Shown in pieces: positions 36,404 through 45,468 of a stretch of 64,000 nt of DNA. Made by a program: the position numbers and the translations under genes. The notes below the pieces were generated by a model that saw only the letters and a program-made list of their open reading frames with translations, did not search any database and had not been told where the DNA came from. Source of the stretch: Croceimicrobium sp963974215 (lineage in GTDB: Bacteria; Bacteroidota; Bacteroidia; Flavobacteriales; Schleiferiaceae). The stretch is taken from positions 1 to 64,000 of the forward strand of contig CAXBBL010000009.1 of the NCBI GenBank assembly GCA_963974215.1, in the 5' to 3' direction. Positions within the stretch are counted from its first letter, which is position 1. Each line of letters begins with the position of its first letter.

Positions 36404-37082
36404 TTTTCTGTAAATTGAAATAGCGACGGATAAGGTAGACTAAAGGGTAGATTAAAAGCGTATCTGCAGCAGCGAAAAGCGCTTTAAATAGCCACCCATC
36501 TTTAACCAAGCCGCCAATAAAAGCGAAACTTTCTACGCCGATAAATAATACAGTTGTCACTAAAATAGTGTCTACTAGCTGAGAAAAAATGGTGGAAGCA
36601 TTATTTCGCAACCATAAATATTTGCCATTGGTTTTCTTCTTGATCGCGTGAAAGATGCGTACATCAATAAATTGTGCTACCAAATAAGCCAACATGGAAG
36701 CCAGAATCACTCGGCTTGAACTTTGGAAAACCTGATCGAACTGCTCATTGCTAACCGGACTATTGCTAATGGCAGGAAAAACATGCCCTAAATAAAGAAT
36801 TAACAAAACTAAAAGCGAAGCGAATAATCCGGCGAAAACCACGCGGTTAGTGTTTTTTCGACCGTAAACTTCAGAAAGAATATCGGTAATTAAAAAGGTA
36901 AGAGGGTAGGGAATAACGCCGGCCGACACGATAAAAGTTTTAAAGCCGAGGTTGATGCTAACGAACTTATTAGCGATTAAATTACAAGTTATTAAGGCCG
37001 CAATAAATAAAGCAGCCAGAATCAAATACATGATTCCGGCTTCCTTATGTTTAATGATTTGCGTTTTTTTCAACTTAGTCAA
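36381..37082 (-). CDS. Queuosine precursor transporter (YhhQ/VUT family)
   Basis: 233 residues, about six membrane helices. Imports preQ0/preQ1 for the queuosine modification of tRNA. Family features are LITCNLIANKFV, the TFLITDILSEVYGRKNTNRVVFAG block and QLVDTILVT. An alternative start at 37031 (MYLILAALFI) would avoid the 8-base overlap with sppA. Middle gene of sppA - transporter - flippase-like. Confidence 0.9.
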   Translation of the reverse strand: MTKLKKTQIIKHKEAGIMYLILAALFIAALITCNLIANKFVSINLGFKTFIVSAGVIPYPLTFLITDILSEVYGRKNTNRVVFAGLFASLLVLLILYLGHVFPAISNSPVSNEQFDQVFQSSSRVILASMLAYLVAQFIDVRIFHAIKKKTNGKYLWLRNNASTIFSQLVDTILVTTVLFIGVESFAFIGGLVKDGWLFKALFAAADTLLIYPLVYLIRRYFNLQKSEEIEIW

Positions 37083-38838
37083 TTACTAAGTCGTATTCCA
37101 TGCGCATTTGCATGCCCTTGCGGCTTTGAGCTTGTTCAATAAGCTCGAGGTATTGGGCAAATTCACCCAATTCAGCTTTGATGCTGGCGCCACCCATTTG
37201 GTCAGAGAATTCTTTAATAAAGGCTTGTAATGGATCTTCTAATTCGGGATAGGTTACCACGGAATAGCCTTCTTCTAAACCAGCTTTTTCGGCAGCAATA
37301 TTAATGGCGTCACTTAATCCACCAATAAGATCTACCAGTCCAAGTTCTTTTGCTCTAAGGCCAGAGTAAACTCTTCCTTGTCCGATGCTGTCTACAAAGG
37401 CAAGGTCTAAACCACGACCAGTAGCAACTCTACTTTTAAAGGTGCCGTAAATATTATCAACCTGACGAATTAAGATTCTACGTTCTGAAGGACTTAAATC
37501 GCGGTCTATGGTGCCGATATCCGAATGCTTGTTAGTTTTTACCGTTTCGATATTAATTCCCAGTTTCTCATTCATGAGGTCTTGCGCAGTGAAAAATAGT
37601 CCGAAGGCCCCGATGCTTCCGGTTACGGTATTGGGCTGAGCTAAAATGGTATCCGCAAAACAAGCGATGTAGTAACCACCGCTGGCAGCCACATCACCCA
37701 TTGAGGCGATTACGGGTTTCTCGGCTCTGGTCAGGTCCACTTCTCGCCAAATTACTTCCGAGGCTAAAGCGCTGCCACCAGGGCTATTAACTCTTAAAAC
37801 AATTGCTTTTACTTTGTCGTTTAAGCGCGCTTGACGCACCGCCGCCGCAATACGATCAGATCCGATAATATACTCACTACCTTCACCGCCACGTATCTCG
37901 CCTTGTGCAATAATAACAGCAACTCTTTGATCGCTGTATTCGCTATTGCCGTTTAAATCGAGTTGTTTGGCATATTTAGCGGGGCTAATAAAGTTCACCG
38001 CGCTAAATTTTTCGCTTTCGCTAGAACTCATAAGTAAATCTTGAATCTCATCGTAATAAGCCAATCCGTCAATGAGGCCTAAGTCTGCCGCCGCGTGAAC
38101 ATTTGTTAAAAGACTATCTGCCGTAAGGTTCAACTGGCCGATGCTAATCCCTTTCGATTCGGCTAAGTCACCGAGGTAAGTTCCCCAAAAAGAATTTAGT
38201 AGCTCGCTTAATTGCATGCGGTTAGAGCTGGACATTTCATTCAAAAGGTAAGGCTCAACTGCGCTTTTAAATTTATTACCAGTGGCTCTAAGAACAACGG
38301 GCTTTACCCCTAATTTCTCCAGTGCTTGGCGGTAATAGGCTACAGAGGCGCTAAGACCAGAGAACTCTAAAATACCTTCTGGGTTTAAGAAAAAGCTATC
38401 GGCCACGGAACTTAAGTACAAGCCTTTTTGAGTAAGTATTTCACTGTAACCGTATATGAATTTCCCAGAGGATTTGAAATCAATAAGAGCATTGCGAATT
38501 TCTTTTAGCGTCGCGTTTCCTGCTAGGGGTACGCCGCCATCGAGGTAAATACCGATAATTTTTGGATCATCTTGGGCCGCCTTTAAAGCGCTGATAATGC
38601 TAGTAAGTCCATTTGCTCTTTCGGGATTACCTGAAAGCGGGTCGAATTGTGCGAAAGGATTGTCCTGAGCTCTATCTACAAAAGTGGCATTCATATCAAT
38701 ACGGAGAATGCTTTTATCTTTAATCTCCAATTCAGGACTACTGATAGAAGCGATAGAAGCAAAAAGCAGGAATATCAAGAAGAGGAGTATGGCGCCACCA
38801 ATGATGGAGGCGAGTAACATTTTAAGGAAGGATTTCAT
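37075..38838 (-). CDS. sppA: Signal peptide peptidase SppA, 67K type
   Basis: About 587 residues from MKSFLKMLLASIIGG; a longer reading frame to 39006 runs into the divergent folK gene and is rejected. One N-terminal membrane helix (about 8-32) anchors a duplicated ClpP-fold serine protease that degrades cleaved signal peptides. The N-terminal half holds the general-base Lys region (GYSEILTQKGLYLSSVAD), the C-terminal half the nucleophile Ser (GDVAASGGYYIACFAD, then TVTGSIGAFG). Full length for the two-domain type. Confidence 0.93.
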   Translation of the reverse strand: MKSFLKMLLASIIGGAILLFLIFLLFASIASISSPELEIKDKSILRIDMNATFVDRAQDNPFAQFDPLSGNPERANGLTSIISALKAAQDDPKIIGIYLDGGVPLAGNATLKEIRNALIDFKSSGKFIYGYSEILTQKGLYLSSVADSFFLNPEGILEFSGLSASVAYYRQALEKLGVKPVVLRATGNKFKSAVEPYLLNEMSSSNRMQLSELLNSFWGTYLGDLAESKGISIGQLNLTADSLLTNVHAAADLGLIDGLAYYDEIQDLLMSSSESEKFSAVNFISPAKYAKQLDLNGNSEYSDQRVAVIIAQGEIRGGEGSEYIIGSDRIAAAVRQARLNDKVKAIVLRVNSPGGSALASEVIWREVDLTRAEKPVIASMGDVAASGGYYIACFADTILAQPNTVTGSIGAFGLFFTAQDLMNEKLGINIETVKTNKHSDIGTIDRDLSPSERRILIRQVDNIYGTFKSRVATGRGLDLAFVDSIGQGRVYSGLRAKELGLVDLIGGLSDAINIAAEKAGLEEGYSVVTYPELEDPLQAFIKEFSDQMGGASIKAELGEFAQYLELIEQAQSRKGMQMRMEYDLVID

Positions 38839-38849
38839 TTGATTATATT

Positions 38850-38857
38850 TAGTTTTG
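38850..38857 (+). promoter_or_regulatory. -7 element of folK
   Basis: TAGTTTTG, a full TAnnTTTG match in the 50-bp gap between sppA and folK. A start codon within it (TTG 38855) is therefore unlikely to be used. Confidence 0.6.
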
Positions 38858-38890
38858 CGATTATACAGCAATATTAAGTATTTGTTCAAT

Positions 38891-39397
38891 TTGCGAGAAA
38901 CAAAAAGAGAAGCACATTTACTGCTTGGCGGAAATTTAGGCGATGTGCGTAGAACTTTTGAGAGGGCAGAGGAGCTTTTACAAGACTCATTTACCATTTT
39001 ACGCAAATCTAGTCTATATCAAAGTGAACCTTGGGGAATGGAGAGTGAAAATCTTTTTCTCAATCAAGTTTGGAAGGTGGAGACGGTTTTAAGTCCCATC
39101 TTACTTTTAGAAAAACTCTTGCAAGCTGAGATTAATCTTGGCAGGGAAAGAGCAGAGCCTAAGGTTGAGGGTGCCTATTTTGACAGGACTTTAGATATTG
39201 ACATTCTATTTATGGACGACTTACAGTTAAATTCTGATAAACTTGTCTTGCCCCACCCCAGATTACATTTACGTGCCTTTACTTTGCAAGCTTTAGTGGA
39301 GATAGACCCAGGTTTTATTCATCCAGTTCTGCTAAAATCTACTAGCTATCTTTTAGAAAACTGCACAGATAATGTTAAAGCGCGCAAGCTTGATTGA
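38891..39397 (+). CDS. folK: 2-Amino-4-hydroxy-6-hydroxymethyldihydropteridine pyrophosphokinase (HPPK)
   Basis: About 168 residues. Transfers pyrophosphate from ATP to the pterin in folate synthesis. Signatures: AHLLLGGNLGD at the N-terminus (G-N-GD block), YQSEPWG, FLNQVWKVET, and the metal and ATP block RTLDIDILFMDD followed by LPHPRLHLRAFTL. There is no ATG; the TTG at 38891 (MRETKREAHLLL) gives the usual length, with TTGs at 38855 and 38879 as alternatives. The deoxynucleoside kinase gene overlaps its end by 26 bases. Confidence 0.9.
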   Translation: MRETKREAHLLLGGNLGDVRRTFERAEELLQDSFTILRKSSLYQSEPWGMESENLFLNQVWKVETVLSPILLLEKLLQAEINLGRERAEPKVEGAYFDRTLDIDILFMDDLQLNSDKLVLPHPRLHLRAFTLQALVEIDPGFIHPVLLKSTSYLLENCTDNVKARKLD

Positions 39398-40001
39398 AGG
39401 GAAGTACATTGCCATAGAAGGCAATATTGGGTCGGGTAAGACAACACTAGCCAAGCTTTTATCGGAAAAGCTTAATGCGCGTTTGGTTTTGGAAGAATTT
39501 GAGGAGAATCCTTTTTTGGGCCGTTTTTATGAGGATAAGGAGCGATTTGCTTTTTCGGTGGAAATGTCCTTTTTAGCAGATCGTTATCATCAACTAAGTA
39601 ATTTACCTACCACCCAAGATCTGTTTTTACCCAATTTAGTGGCCGATTATGCCCCTTTTAAAAGTTTGATATTTGCCCAAAGTAATTTGCCAGAGGCAGA
39701 GTTTCAGCTTTATCGTAAATTTTGGCAAATGGCCCTAGGTAAGGTCCGTCAACCTGATCTGTTGATTTTTCTTCATCGCCCACTTGAGTCATTATTAGCT
39801 AATATTGATAAAAGAGGTCGTTCTTATGAAGAAAATATGAGTCATGACTATTTGATAAGGTTAAATGAAAGTTATGCTAGTTTTATCAAACAAAACTGGC
39901 ACTCAAAAATCATCGATTTAAACGCGGACTCTTTTGATTTCTTATACTCTGAAAGTGATGTAGAACGGGTGGTTGACGTGGTTCTGGAGAAATATTTATA
40001 A
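39372..40001 (+). CDS. Deoxynucleoside kinase family protein
   Basis: 209 residues with the P-loop EGNIGSGKTTLAKLL and the lid RGRSYEENMSHDYLIRLNESYASF. At the place where the first kinase (31634) has QDRTIYEDAHIFA, this one reads VADYAPFKSLIFA, so the usual catalytic Arg of the DR motif is absent; activity or specificity may differ. Its start lies inside the end of folK, so the two are coupled, an arrangement also seen in other Bacteroidota. Confidence 0.88.
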   Translation: MLKRASLIEGKYIAIEGNIGSGKTTLAKLLSEKLNARLVLEEFEENPFLGRFYEDKERFAFSVEMSFLADRYHQLSNLPTTQDLFLPNLVADYAPFKSLIFAQSNLPEAEFQLYRKFWQMALGKVRQPDLLIFLHRPLESLLANIDKRGRSYEENMSHDYLIRLNESYASFIKQNWHSKIIDLNADSFDFLYSESDVERVVDVVLEKYL

Positions 40002-40049
40002 TGGAAAGTGAAAATATTTGCTTTTGAAAATTAGAATTGGCTTAAAAAA

Positions 40050-40079
40050 TTTGAGTTTCGGTCACTTTTAGTACCTTTG
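40050..40079 (+). promoter_or_regulatory. ompA promoter
   Basis: TTTG (40050-40053), 18 nt, TACCTTTG (40072-40079): a strong-looking -33/-7 pair, 40 nt before the start codon. Confidence 0.75.
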
Positions 40080-40119
40080 CAGAGCATAATTTGATGCAAA
40101 ACATAACCCACTTATATTT

Positions 40120-41541
40120 ATGAAAAGAATAAATTTACTTTTCGGACTTGCTCTTTTTAGTCTCTCTGCAACCGCTCAGAATGAAGAGGTGGTCCTTACA
40201 GAAGCTCACCAAAGTAATTTTCGTACTTGGTCATTAGGCTTAAATGTTGGAGCTACTGCTTCTTTAGGAGATGCGGCTAGCTATTTTTTCGGTGACAAGA
40301 CTGATGCAACCCCTAGTGGTGTTGGTGGTTTTGAAATCGGCGTACGTGGCCACTTAACCAAATGGTTTTCTCCTATGATTGGTGTTTCTGGAACGGGAGG
40401 TTTTCACCAAACTTCTGGTACCGATAGAAACTTTTATTTTGAAGGAGATTACTTGGATGGCGATATCAGCTTAGCTTTCAATTTAACCAATATGTTTTTA
40501 TATGGTAAAGAATACCAAAGAAAGCATGCAATGATTTTTACACTTGGTTTAGGTGCAACTTACTTAGCGGCTACTGGCTATGACAATACAGGTATGCAAG
40601 TTTCAACGGTAGGTGGAGATGCCTTAACTTCTGCGAGAGCTTTTACAACTGTTTTGCCATTGAAACTATGGTACAAGCGTCAATTGAACGAAACTTGGGA
40701 TCTTGACATTCTTTATCGTAACACATTTATTTTATTAGACGGAGGGGATGCACGTTATAAAGGTGTGAACTCCGATTTCTTCGGTTACTTTGGTGTAGGA
40801 GCTACTTATAACTTCGGAGATAAAGAGAAGAAAAACATCGTTTATTACAGCCCTTACGAAGGTCTTTTTGCTGACCTTAAAGAGATTAAGGATAACTACG
40901 GTAAACTCACCAATGACGATGATGGTGACGGTGTAAGTAATCTATTCGACGTAGATAACGCTACTCCAGCTGGTATTAACGTTGCTGCTAACGGTGCCCC
41001 GATGGATAGTGATGGTGATGGAATTCCTGACTACATGGATGCTGATCCATTCACAGCTAAAGGTGCTAAAGTTGATTCTGAAGGTCGTACTATCGATTCT
41101 GATGGTGATGGTGTTGGTGATCATATGGATGCTGAGCCAAACACTCCTAAAGGCGCTTTAGTAAACTTCAAAGGTATTTCTGTTGCCAGTGCTGCCAATG
41201 GTGGCGGTGGTGGTGTAGGTGCTTACATGCCTTCAGTATTCTTTAACTTTAACAGTGTAACTGTTACTGATGCTAACTACCTAAGATTAGCCGCAATTGC
41301 AAGTGCATTGAAAGCTAACCCTAATGTTAAAATTGTATTAACTGGTCACAGTGATGCAACGGGTGCAGAAGAGTACAATAAAACTTTAGGTCAGCGTCGT
41401 GCTGATGCTGTAGCTAAAGAATTAACGCAAGAATTTGGCGTAGATGCTTCTCGTATCGAAACCAAATCAAGTGGTGAGACCGATCCTTTAGCTAATAAGC
41501 GCAAAAACATCAACCGTAGAGTTGACGTATCTGTAAAATAA
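40120..41541 (+). CDS. OmpA family outer-membrane protein with thrombospondin type 3 repeats
   Basis: 473 residues: signal peptide (about 1-19), an eight-strand-type beta barrel (about 35-245), three calcium-binding TSP3-like repeats (DDDGDGVSNLFDVDN, DSDGDGIPDYMDADP, DSDGDGVGDHMDAEP, about 265-345), a Gly-rich linker and an OmpA peptidoglycan-binding domain (about 375-473, with VLTGHSDATGAEEYNKTLGQRRADAV and NRRVDVSVK). It ties the outer membrane to the cell wall. Its promoter and terminator are both strong, which fits an abundant porin. Confidence 0.95.
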   Translation: MKRINLLFGLALFSLSATAQNEEVVLTEAHQSNFRTWSLGLNVGATASLGDAASYFFGDKTDATPSGVGGFEIGVRGHLTKWFSPMIGVSGTGGFHQTSGTDRNFYFEGDYLDGDISLAFNLTNMFLYGKEYQRKHAMIFTLGLGATYLAATGYDNTGMQVSTVGGDALTSARAFTTVLPLKLWYKRQLNETWDLDILYRNTFILLDGGDARYKGVNSDFFGYFGVGATYNFGDKEKKNIVYYSPYEGLFADLKEIKDNYGKLTNDDDGDGVSNLFDVDNATPAGINVAANGAPMDSDGDGIPDYMDADPFTAKGAKVDSEGRTIDSDGDGVGDHMDAEPNTPKGALVNFKGISVASAANGGGGGVGAYMPSVFFNFNSVTVTDANYLRLAAIASALKANPNVKIVLTGHSDATGAEEYNKTLGQRRADAVAKELTQEFGVDASRIETKSSGETDPLANKRKNINRRVDVSVK

Positions 41542-41560
41542 GATTAGATCTAAATATTTT

Positions 41561-41590
41561 AAAAGGCTCCCAAAATGGGAGCCTTTTTTA
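41561..41590 (+). terminator. ompA terminator
   Basis: Stem AAGGCTCCCA/TGGGAGCCTT with a 3-nt loop and a T6 tail. Confidence 0.93.
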
Positions 41591-41642
41591 TTTTAGCCCT
41601 GACTCTACTTGGGATTAAGTCCTTTCTTCGTTTGAATGGCGG

Positions 41643-41700
41643 GGCCCGAGCCGAAACTATGAAATAGTAAGGTGCTATTTTAAGAAGGGTAGGCGTGGAA
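41643..41700. repeat. Intergenic element related to the one at 31352
   Basis: GGCCC (41643-41647) followed 21 nt later by AAGGTGCTATTTT (41669-41681), a 12/13 match to the sequence at 31381-31393 and in the same layout. It also lies just downstream of a strong terminator. The rest of the 190-bp gap to the SpoU gene holds nothing recognisable. Confidence 0.35.
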
Positions 41701-41776
41701 TATTGCTGTTAGGAAGGAGTGTTTTGGAATATCTTCTAATAAGTCGATATCGGATTTTGATTTAAAACAGCATAGT

Positions 41777-42301
41777 TTATAAAGTCTTGCGAATATAATC
41801 CCAAAGTACTATGCCAGCACTAACGGAAATATTTAAGGAATGCTTGGTCCCAAACTGAGGGATTTCAATAGCACCATCACAAAAGCGGAGGACTTCATCA
41901 CTTACACCGCTGACTTCATTGCCAAAAACGAAAATTTGCTTCATCCCTAAATTGGGTTGCCAATCATTAAGCATAATAGAATTGGTAGTTTGCTCAACGG
42001 CCCATATTTGATAACCATCTGCCTTAAGCGCCGCCAACCTAGCCAAACCATTGGGCATTGCCTCCCAGGCTACCGAATCTGTAGCTCCTAGAGCAGTTTT
42101 ACGCATTTCTTTTACGGGTTCGGGACTAAGTCCACCAAGGTAGATTTTCTCGCAGCGGAAGGCGTCAGCACTGCGGAAAACAGAACCAACATTTAAAATA
42201 CTGCGAATATCATCTAAGGCAATACTGAAAGGATGCTTCTCACTTTCTTTATATTCTTCCGCAGTCATTCTATTTAGCTCGCTCATGCGTAACTTTCTCA
42301 T
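41777..42301 (-). CDS. SpoU/TrmH family RNA 2'-O-methyltransferase
   Basis: 174 residues, a single SPOUT domain: LDDIRSILNVGSVFRSADAF (motif 1, catalytic Arg in FRSAD), KQIFVFGNEVSGVSDEVL (motif 2) and IEIPQFGTKHSLNISVSAGIVLWDYI (motif 3, the knotted AdoMet site). It methylates a tRNA or rRNA ribose; the target position cannot be told. Divergent from mutS with 39 bp between. Confidence 0.92.
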   Translation of the reverse strand: MRKLRMSELNRMTAEEYKESEKHPFSIALDDIRSILNVGSVFRSADAFRCEKIYLGGLSPEPVKEMRKTALGATDSVAWEAMPNGLARLAALKADGYQIWAVEQTTNSIMLNDWQPNLGMKQIFVFGNEVSGVSDEVLRFCDGAIEIPQFGTKHSLNISVSAGIVLWDYIRKTL

Positions 42302-42326
42302 AGCTTATAGTATTTTAGCCAAAGAT

Positions 42327-42334
42327 CAAAAGTA
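42327..42334 (-). promoter_or_regulatory. -7 element of the SpoU gene
   Basis: TACTTTTG on the minus strand (plus CAAAAGTA), 25 nt before the ATG at 42301, only 6 bp from the start of the divergent mutS. Confidence 0.55.
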
Positions 42335-42340
42335 CTTTAA

Positions 42341-44941
42341 TTGACTACGAAAAGTAAGCAAGAGACGCCTTTAATGCGGCAGTATAACGAGATAAAGACT
42401 AAGCATCCTGATGCCTTGCTATTATTTCGGGTAGGTGATTTTTATGAAACCTTTGGTGAGGACGCCATCCGCGCAAGCAAAATTCTCGGGATTGTTTTAA
42501 CCAAACGGGCGAATGGTGCTGCGGCTAAAACCGAACTGGCTGGTTTTCCGCATCATTCCTTAGATACTTATCTGCCGAAACTTGTGAGAGCGGGATTACG
42601 CGTAGCGATTTGCGACCAGTTAGAAGATCCTAAGCAAACGAAAAATATAGTAAAACGCGGTGTAACAGAATTGGTTACTCCCGGCTTGACCACCAACGAT
42701 CAGGTTTTGCAAAGTGGCAGTAATAATTTCCTTTGTGCGATCCATATTACCGGTGGCATGCAGGGTATTGCTTTTTGTGATATTTCTACCGGGGAACTTA
42801 TGGTGGCCCAAGGAAGTCATGAATATATCGATAAGCTGATTCAAAGTTTAAGACCAGCGGAAATCATTTATTCGCGCACTAAACGCGATGTATACCATGA
42901 ATTGTATCAGGGTAAACATTATTCGTATTCATTAGATGATTGGGTGTTTCAAGAGGATTTTGCACAGCAGAATTTATTGAGTCACTTTCAGGTAAGTTCC
43001 TTGAAAGGCTATGGTATTGAGGATCTGCGCGAAGCGATTATTGCCTGTGGAGCGGTCTTTCATTATATGAAGGAAACCCAGCACAATCGTTTGCAACATA
43101 TAAGCTCGCTTAGTAGAATTGATCACCGCGATTATGTGTGGATGGATCGCTTTACGGTTCGTAATTTAGAAATTTTCGACTCTAATGCGCCCAATGGAAA
43201 ATCATTATATGACGTAATAAATTTCACCGCTTCTCCCATGGGCTCGCGGTTGCTGCAGCGATGGATGGCGATGCCTCTATTAGATTTAGCTCAGATAGAA
43301 AAGCGTCAAACGGTAGTAGATACCTATTATAAGAATATCGATCTTTTAGATAATACCCGCGATCATTTGGCGGAAATCAATGACCTGGAACGCTTAGCGG
43401 TAAAGCTTAGCACCGGTAAGATTTTGCCCAAGGAGCTCTTGCAGTTAAAAGAGGGTATTATGCTTTCTAATGAAATTAAGAGTTTAGGCACTTCCGTAGA
43501 TGGTTATTTAAAAGAGTTTTGCGATAATTTGTGGACGGGCTTGGATTTTATAGCCACCATAACCGATAGATTAAAGGAAGATCCTTCCAATAATTTCAAT
43601 AAAGGGGAAGTAATGCGTCAAGGTTTTTCGGCCGATTTAGACGAATTACGCGAATTGGTTTATCATGGTAAGGATAAGCTCTTGGGGATTCAGAACAGGG
43701 AAAGTCAAGCAACTGGAATCACAAACCTAAAAATAGCCTTTAACAACGTTTTTGGCTATTACTTAGAGGTGCGCAATAGTCAAAAAGATAAAGTTCCGCA
43801 AGGGTGGATTCGTAAGCAAACTTTGGTAAACGCTGAGCGCTATATTACCCCTGAGCTAAAAGAGTATGAAGCGAAAATTTTAGGCGCTGAAGAAAAAATT
43901 GTCAGTCTAGAACAAGGTCTATACGAAGACCTTTTAAATGAATGCCGTAAGTCATTAGCCCAAATTCAGGCCAATGCCCGCTTGCTGGCTCAAATCGATT
44001 GTCTTTCCGCTTTCGCAGAATTAGCCAAGAAGCGGAATTACCATTTACCCAGTATTAATGAAGGGACTAGTATTTCCATTACAGAGGGTCGCCATCCCGT
44101 TATTGAGCAAAGTTTGTCTAGCGGAGCCGAGTATATATCCAATAGCCTAGAGTTAAATCGGGAAGAACAACAACTATTAATGATTACCGGCCCTAACATG
44201 TCGGGTAAATCTGCATTACTAAGGCAAAGTGCTTTAATCTGTTTGCTTGCGCAGATGGGTTCTTTTGTGCCAGCTAAGGCTGCCGAATTAGGATTGGTCG
44301 ATAAGATATTCGTGCGCGTGGGGGCTTCTGATAATATTTCTCAGGGTGAATCTACTTTTATGGTAGAAATGAATGAGACGGCTAGTATTTTGAATAACCT
44401 TTCTGAAAGGAGTTTAGTGGTTCTTGATGAGATAGGGCGTGGTACAAGTACCTACGATGGTATTAGCATCGCTTGGAGCATCGCGGAGTTTTTACATGAA
44501 CACCCAAGCCGGGCAAAAACATTATTTGCGACCCATTACCACGAGCTAAACGAAATGGCGAATTTGTTCGAGCGCATCCAAAATTATAATGTGAGTGTAA
44601 AGGAAGTAGGCGATAAAATCATTTTTATGCGTAAATTAAGGCAAGGTGGCAGTGCGCATAGTTTCGGAATTCACGTGGCAAAAATGGCAGGTATGCCTAA
44701 TTTAGTTTTAAATCGTGCCGAAAAAATACTAGCCGAATTAGAAAGTAGTCGGGCGAAGGGCAAGGACGCTGGGCAAGCCATTAAGCAAGCCAAAGATGAT
44801 ATGCAGCTGAGCTTCTTTAAGTTAGATGACCCGATTTTAGAAGATATACGAGTAGATATTCAAAATTTAGATATCAATACCCTTACTCCGGTGGAGGCCT
44901 TGATGAAGTTAAATGAAATAAAGAAAAAAATTGGTCTATAA
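42341..44941 (+). CDS. mutS: DNA mismatch repair protein MutS
   Basis: 866 residues from a TTG start that gives the usual N-terminus (KQETPLMRQYNEIKTKHPD); the first ATG is 11 codons in and would cut into the conserved start. Mismatch recognition: Phe34-x-Glu36 in VGDFYETFGEDA. ATPase: Walker A GPNMSGKSALLRQ (about 617-629), Walker B VVLDEIGRGTS, and FATHYHEL. C-terminal helix-turn-helix and a short tail. Full length. Reads mismatches after replication together with MutL, which is not in this window. Confidence 0.96.
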   Translation: MTTKSKQETPLMRQYNEIKTKHPDALLLFRVGDFYETFGEDAIRASKILGIVLTKRANGAAAKTELAGFPHHSLDTYLPKLVRAGLRVAICDQLEDPKQTKNIVKRGVTELVTPGLTTNDQVLQSGSNNFLCAIHITGGMQGIAFCDISTGELMVAQGSHEYIDKLIQSLRPAEIIYSRTKRDVYHELYQGKHYSYSLDDWVFQEDFAQQNLLSHFQVSSLKGYGIEDLREAIIACGAVFHYMKETQHNRLQHISSLSRIDHRDYVWMDRFTVRNLEIFDSNAPNGKSLYDVINFTASPMGSRLLQRWMAMPLLDLAQIEKRQTVVDTYYKNIDLLDNTRDHLAEINDLERLAVKLSTGKILPKELLQLKEGIMLSNEIKSLGTSVDGYLKEFCDNLWTGLDFIATITDRLKEDPSNNFNKGEVMRQGFSADLDELRELVYHGKDKLLGIQNRESQATGITNLKIAFNNVFGYYLEVRNSQKDKVPQGWIRKQTLVNAERYITPELKEYEAKILGAEEKIVSLEQGLYEDLLNECRKSLAQIQANARLLAQIDCLSAFAELAKKRNYHLPSINEGTSISITEGRHPVIEQSLSSGAEYISNSLELNREEQQLLMITGPNMSGKSALLRQSALICLLAQMGSFVPAKAAELGLVDKIFVRVGASDNISQGESTFMVEMNETASILNNLSERSLVVLDEIGRGTSTYDGISIAWSIAEFLHEHPSRAKTLFATHYHELNEMANLFERIQNYNVSVKEVGDKIIFMRKLRQGGSAHSFGIHVAKMAGMPNLVLNRAEKILAELESSRAKGKDAGQAIKQAKDDMQLSFFKLDDPILEDIRVDIQNLDINTLTPVEALMKLNEIKKKIGL

Positions 44942-44943
44942 TG

Positions 44944-44975
44944 TTGTGTGGTTTTTGAAAATCATATTATATTTG
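44944..44975 (+). promoter_or_regulatory. tRNA promoter
   Basis: TTG (44944-44946), 21 nt, TATATTTG (44968-44975), a full TAnnTTTG, directly after the mutS stop and 61 nt before tRNA-Gly. Confidence 0.55.
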
Positions 44976-45035
44976 CCGTCCCAAACGCAAGGAGGGAAGT
45001 TCTTTTAAGAAGTCTAATTGCGAAATTAGCACAAT

Positions 45036-45108
<73 letters not shown>

Positions 45109-45109
45109 C

Positions 45110-45135
45110 AAAAACCCCTCCAAGGAGGGGTTTTT
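45110..45135 (+). terminator. Hairpin between the two tRNAs
   Basis: AAAAACCCCTCC-AA-GGAGGGGTTTTT: a perfect 12-bp stem with a U-rich tail, 10 bp before tRNA-Leu. It may end the tRNA-Gly transcript or help process a joint transcript. Confidence 0.8.
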
Positions 45136-45145
45136 ATTTAGGTTC

Positions 45146-45230
45146 GCCCTGGTGGTGGAATTGGTAGACACGCGGGACTTAAAATCCCGTGACCATTGCG
45201 GTCGTGCGGGTTCAAGTCCCGCCTGGGGCA
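45146..45230 (+). tRNA. tRNA-Leu(TAA)
   Basis: Class II tRNA: acceptor GCCCTGG/CTGGGGC, anticodon stem CGGGA/TCCCG with loop CTTAAAA (anticodon TAA), long variable arm, T stem GCGGG/CCCGC with loop TTCAAGT, discriminator A, no encoded CCA. It marks the left border of the accessory region. Confidence 0.96.
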
Positions 45231-45244
45231 CAATCACAAAATCG

Positions 45245-45296
45245 AAACCCTTGTTAGTCAATAGATTAGCAAGGGTTTTTTGGTTTTTACTGAAAC
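45245..45296 (+). repeat. 52-bp direct repeat, left copy (candidate att site)
   Basis: Starts 14 bp after tRNA-Leu(TAA). It is identical over 52 bp to 61764-61815. Its first 34 bp are a terminator: stem AAACCCTTG/CAAGGGTTT with T6, so the repeat keeps a terminator on both sides of the inserted segment. The tail reads GGTTTTTACTGAAAC. This layout is that of an integrase attachment site at a tRNA 3' end. Confidence 0.8.
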
Positions 45297-45468
45297 TATA
45301 CTGAAACAAATGCTTCATTTGGGTGCATTGTGGTGCATCGTGATAAGCTGTCTGTTGGATCATTCTTGAAAAAGTCAATAGCGATATCATTTGACCTTAT
45401 GAGCCCGACGCACAATGCCCCTACAAAGAGAAAAGGCAAATTTAGCGCTGTGAGCACTCCGACTATAA

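Noticed and set aside
38839..39006. N-terminal extension of SppA
   Set aside because: It would cover the folK promoter and start; the membrane anchor begins at the ATG at 38838.
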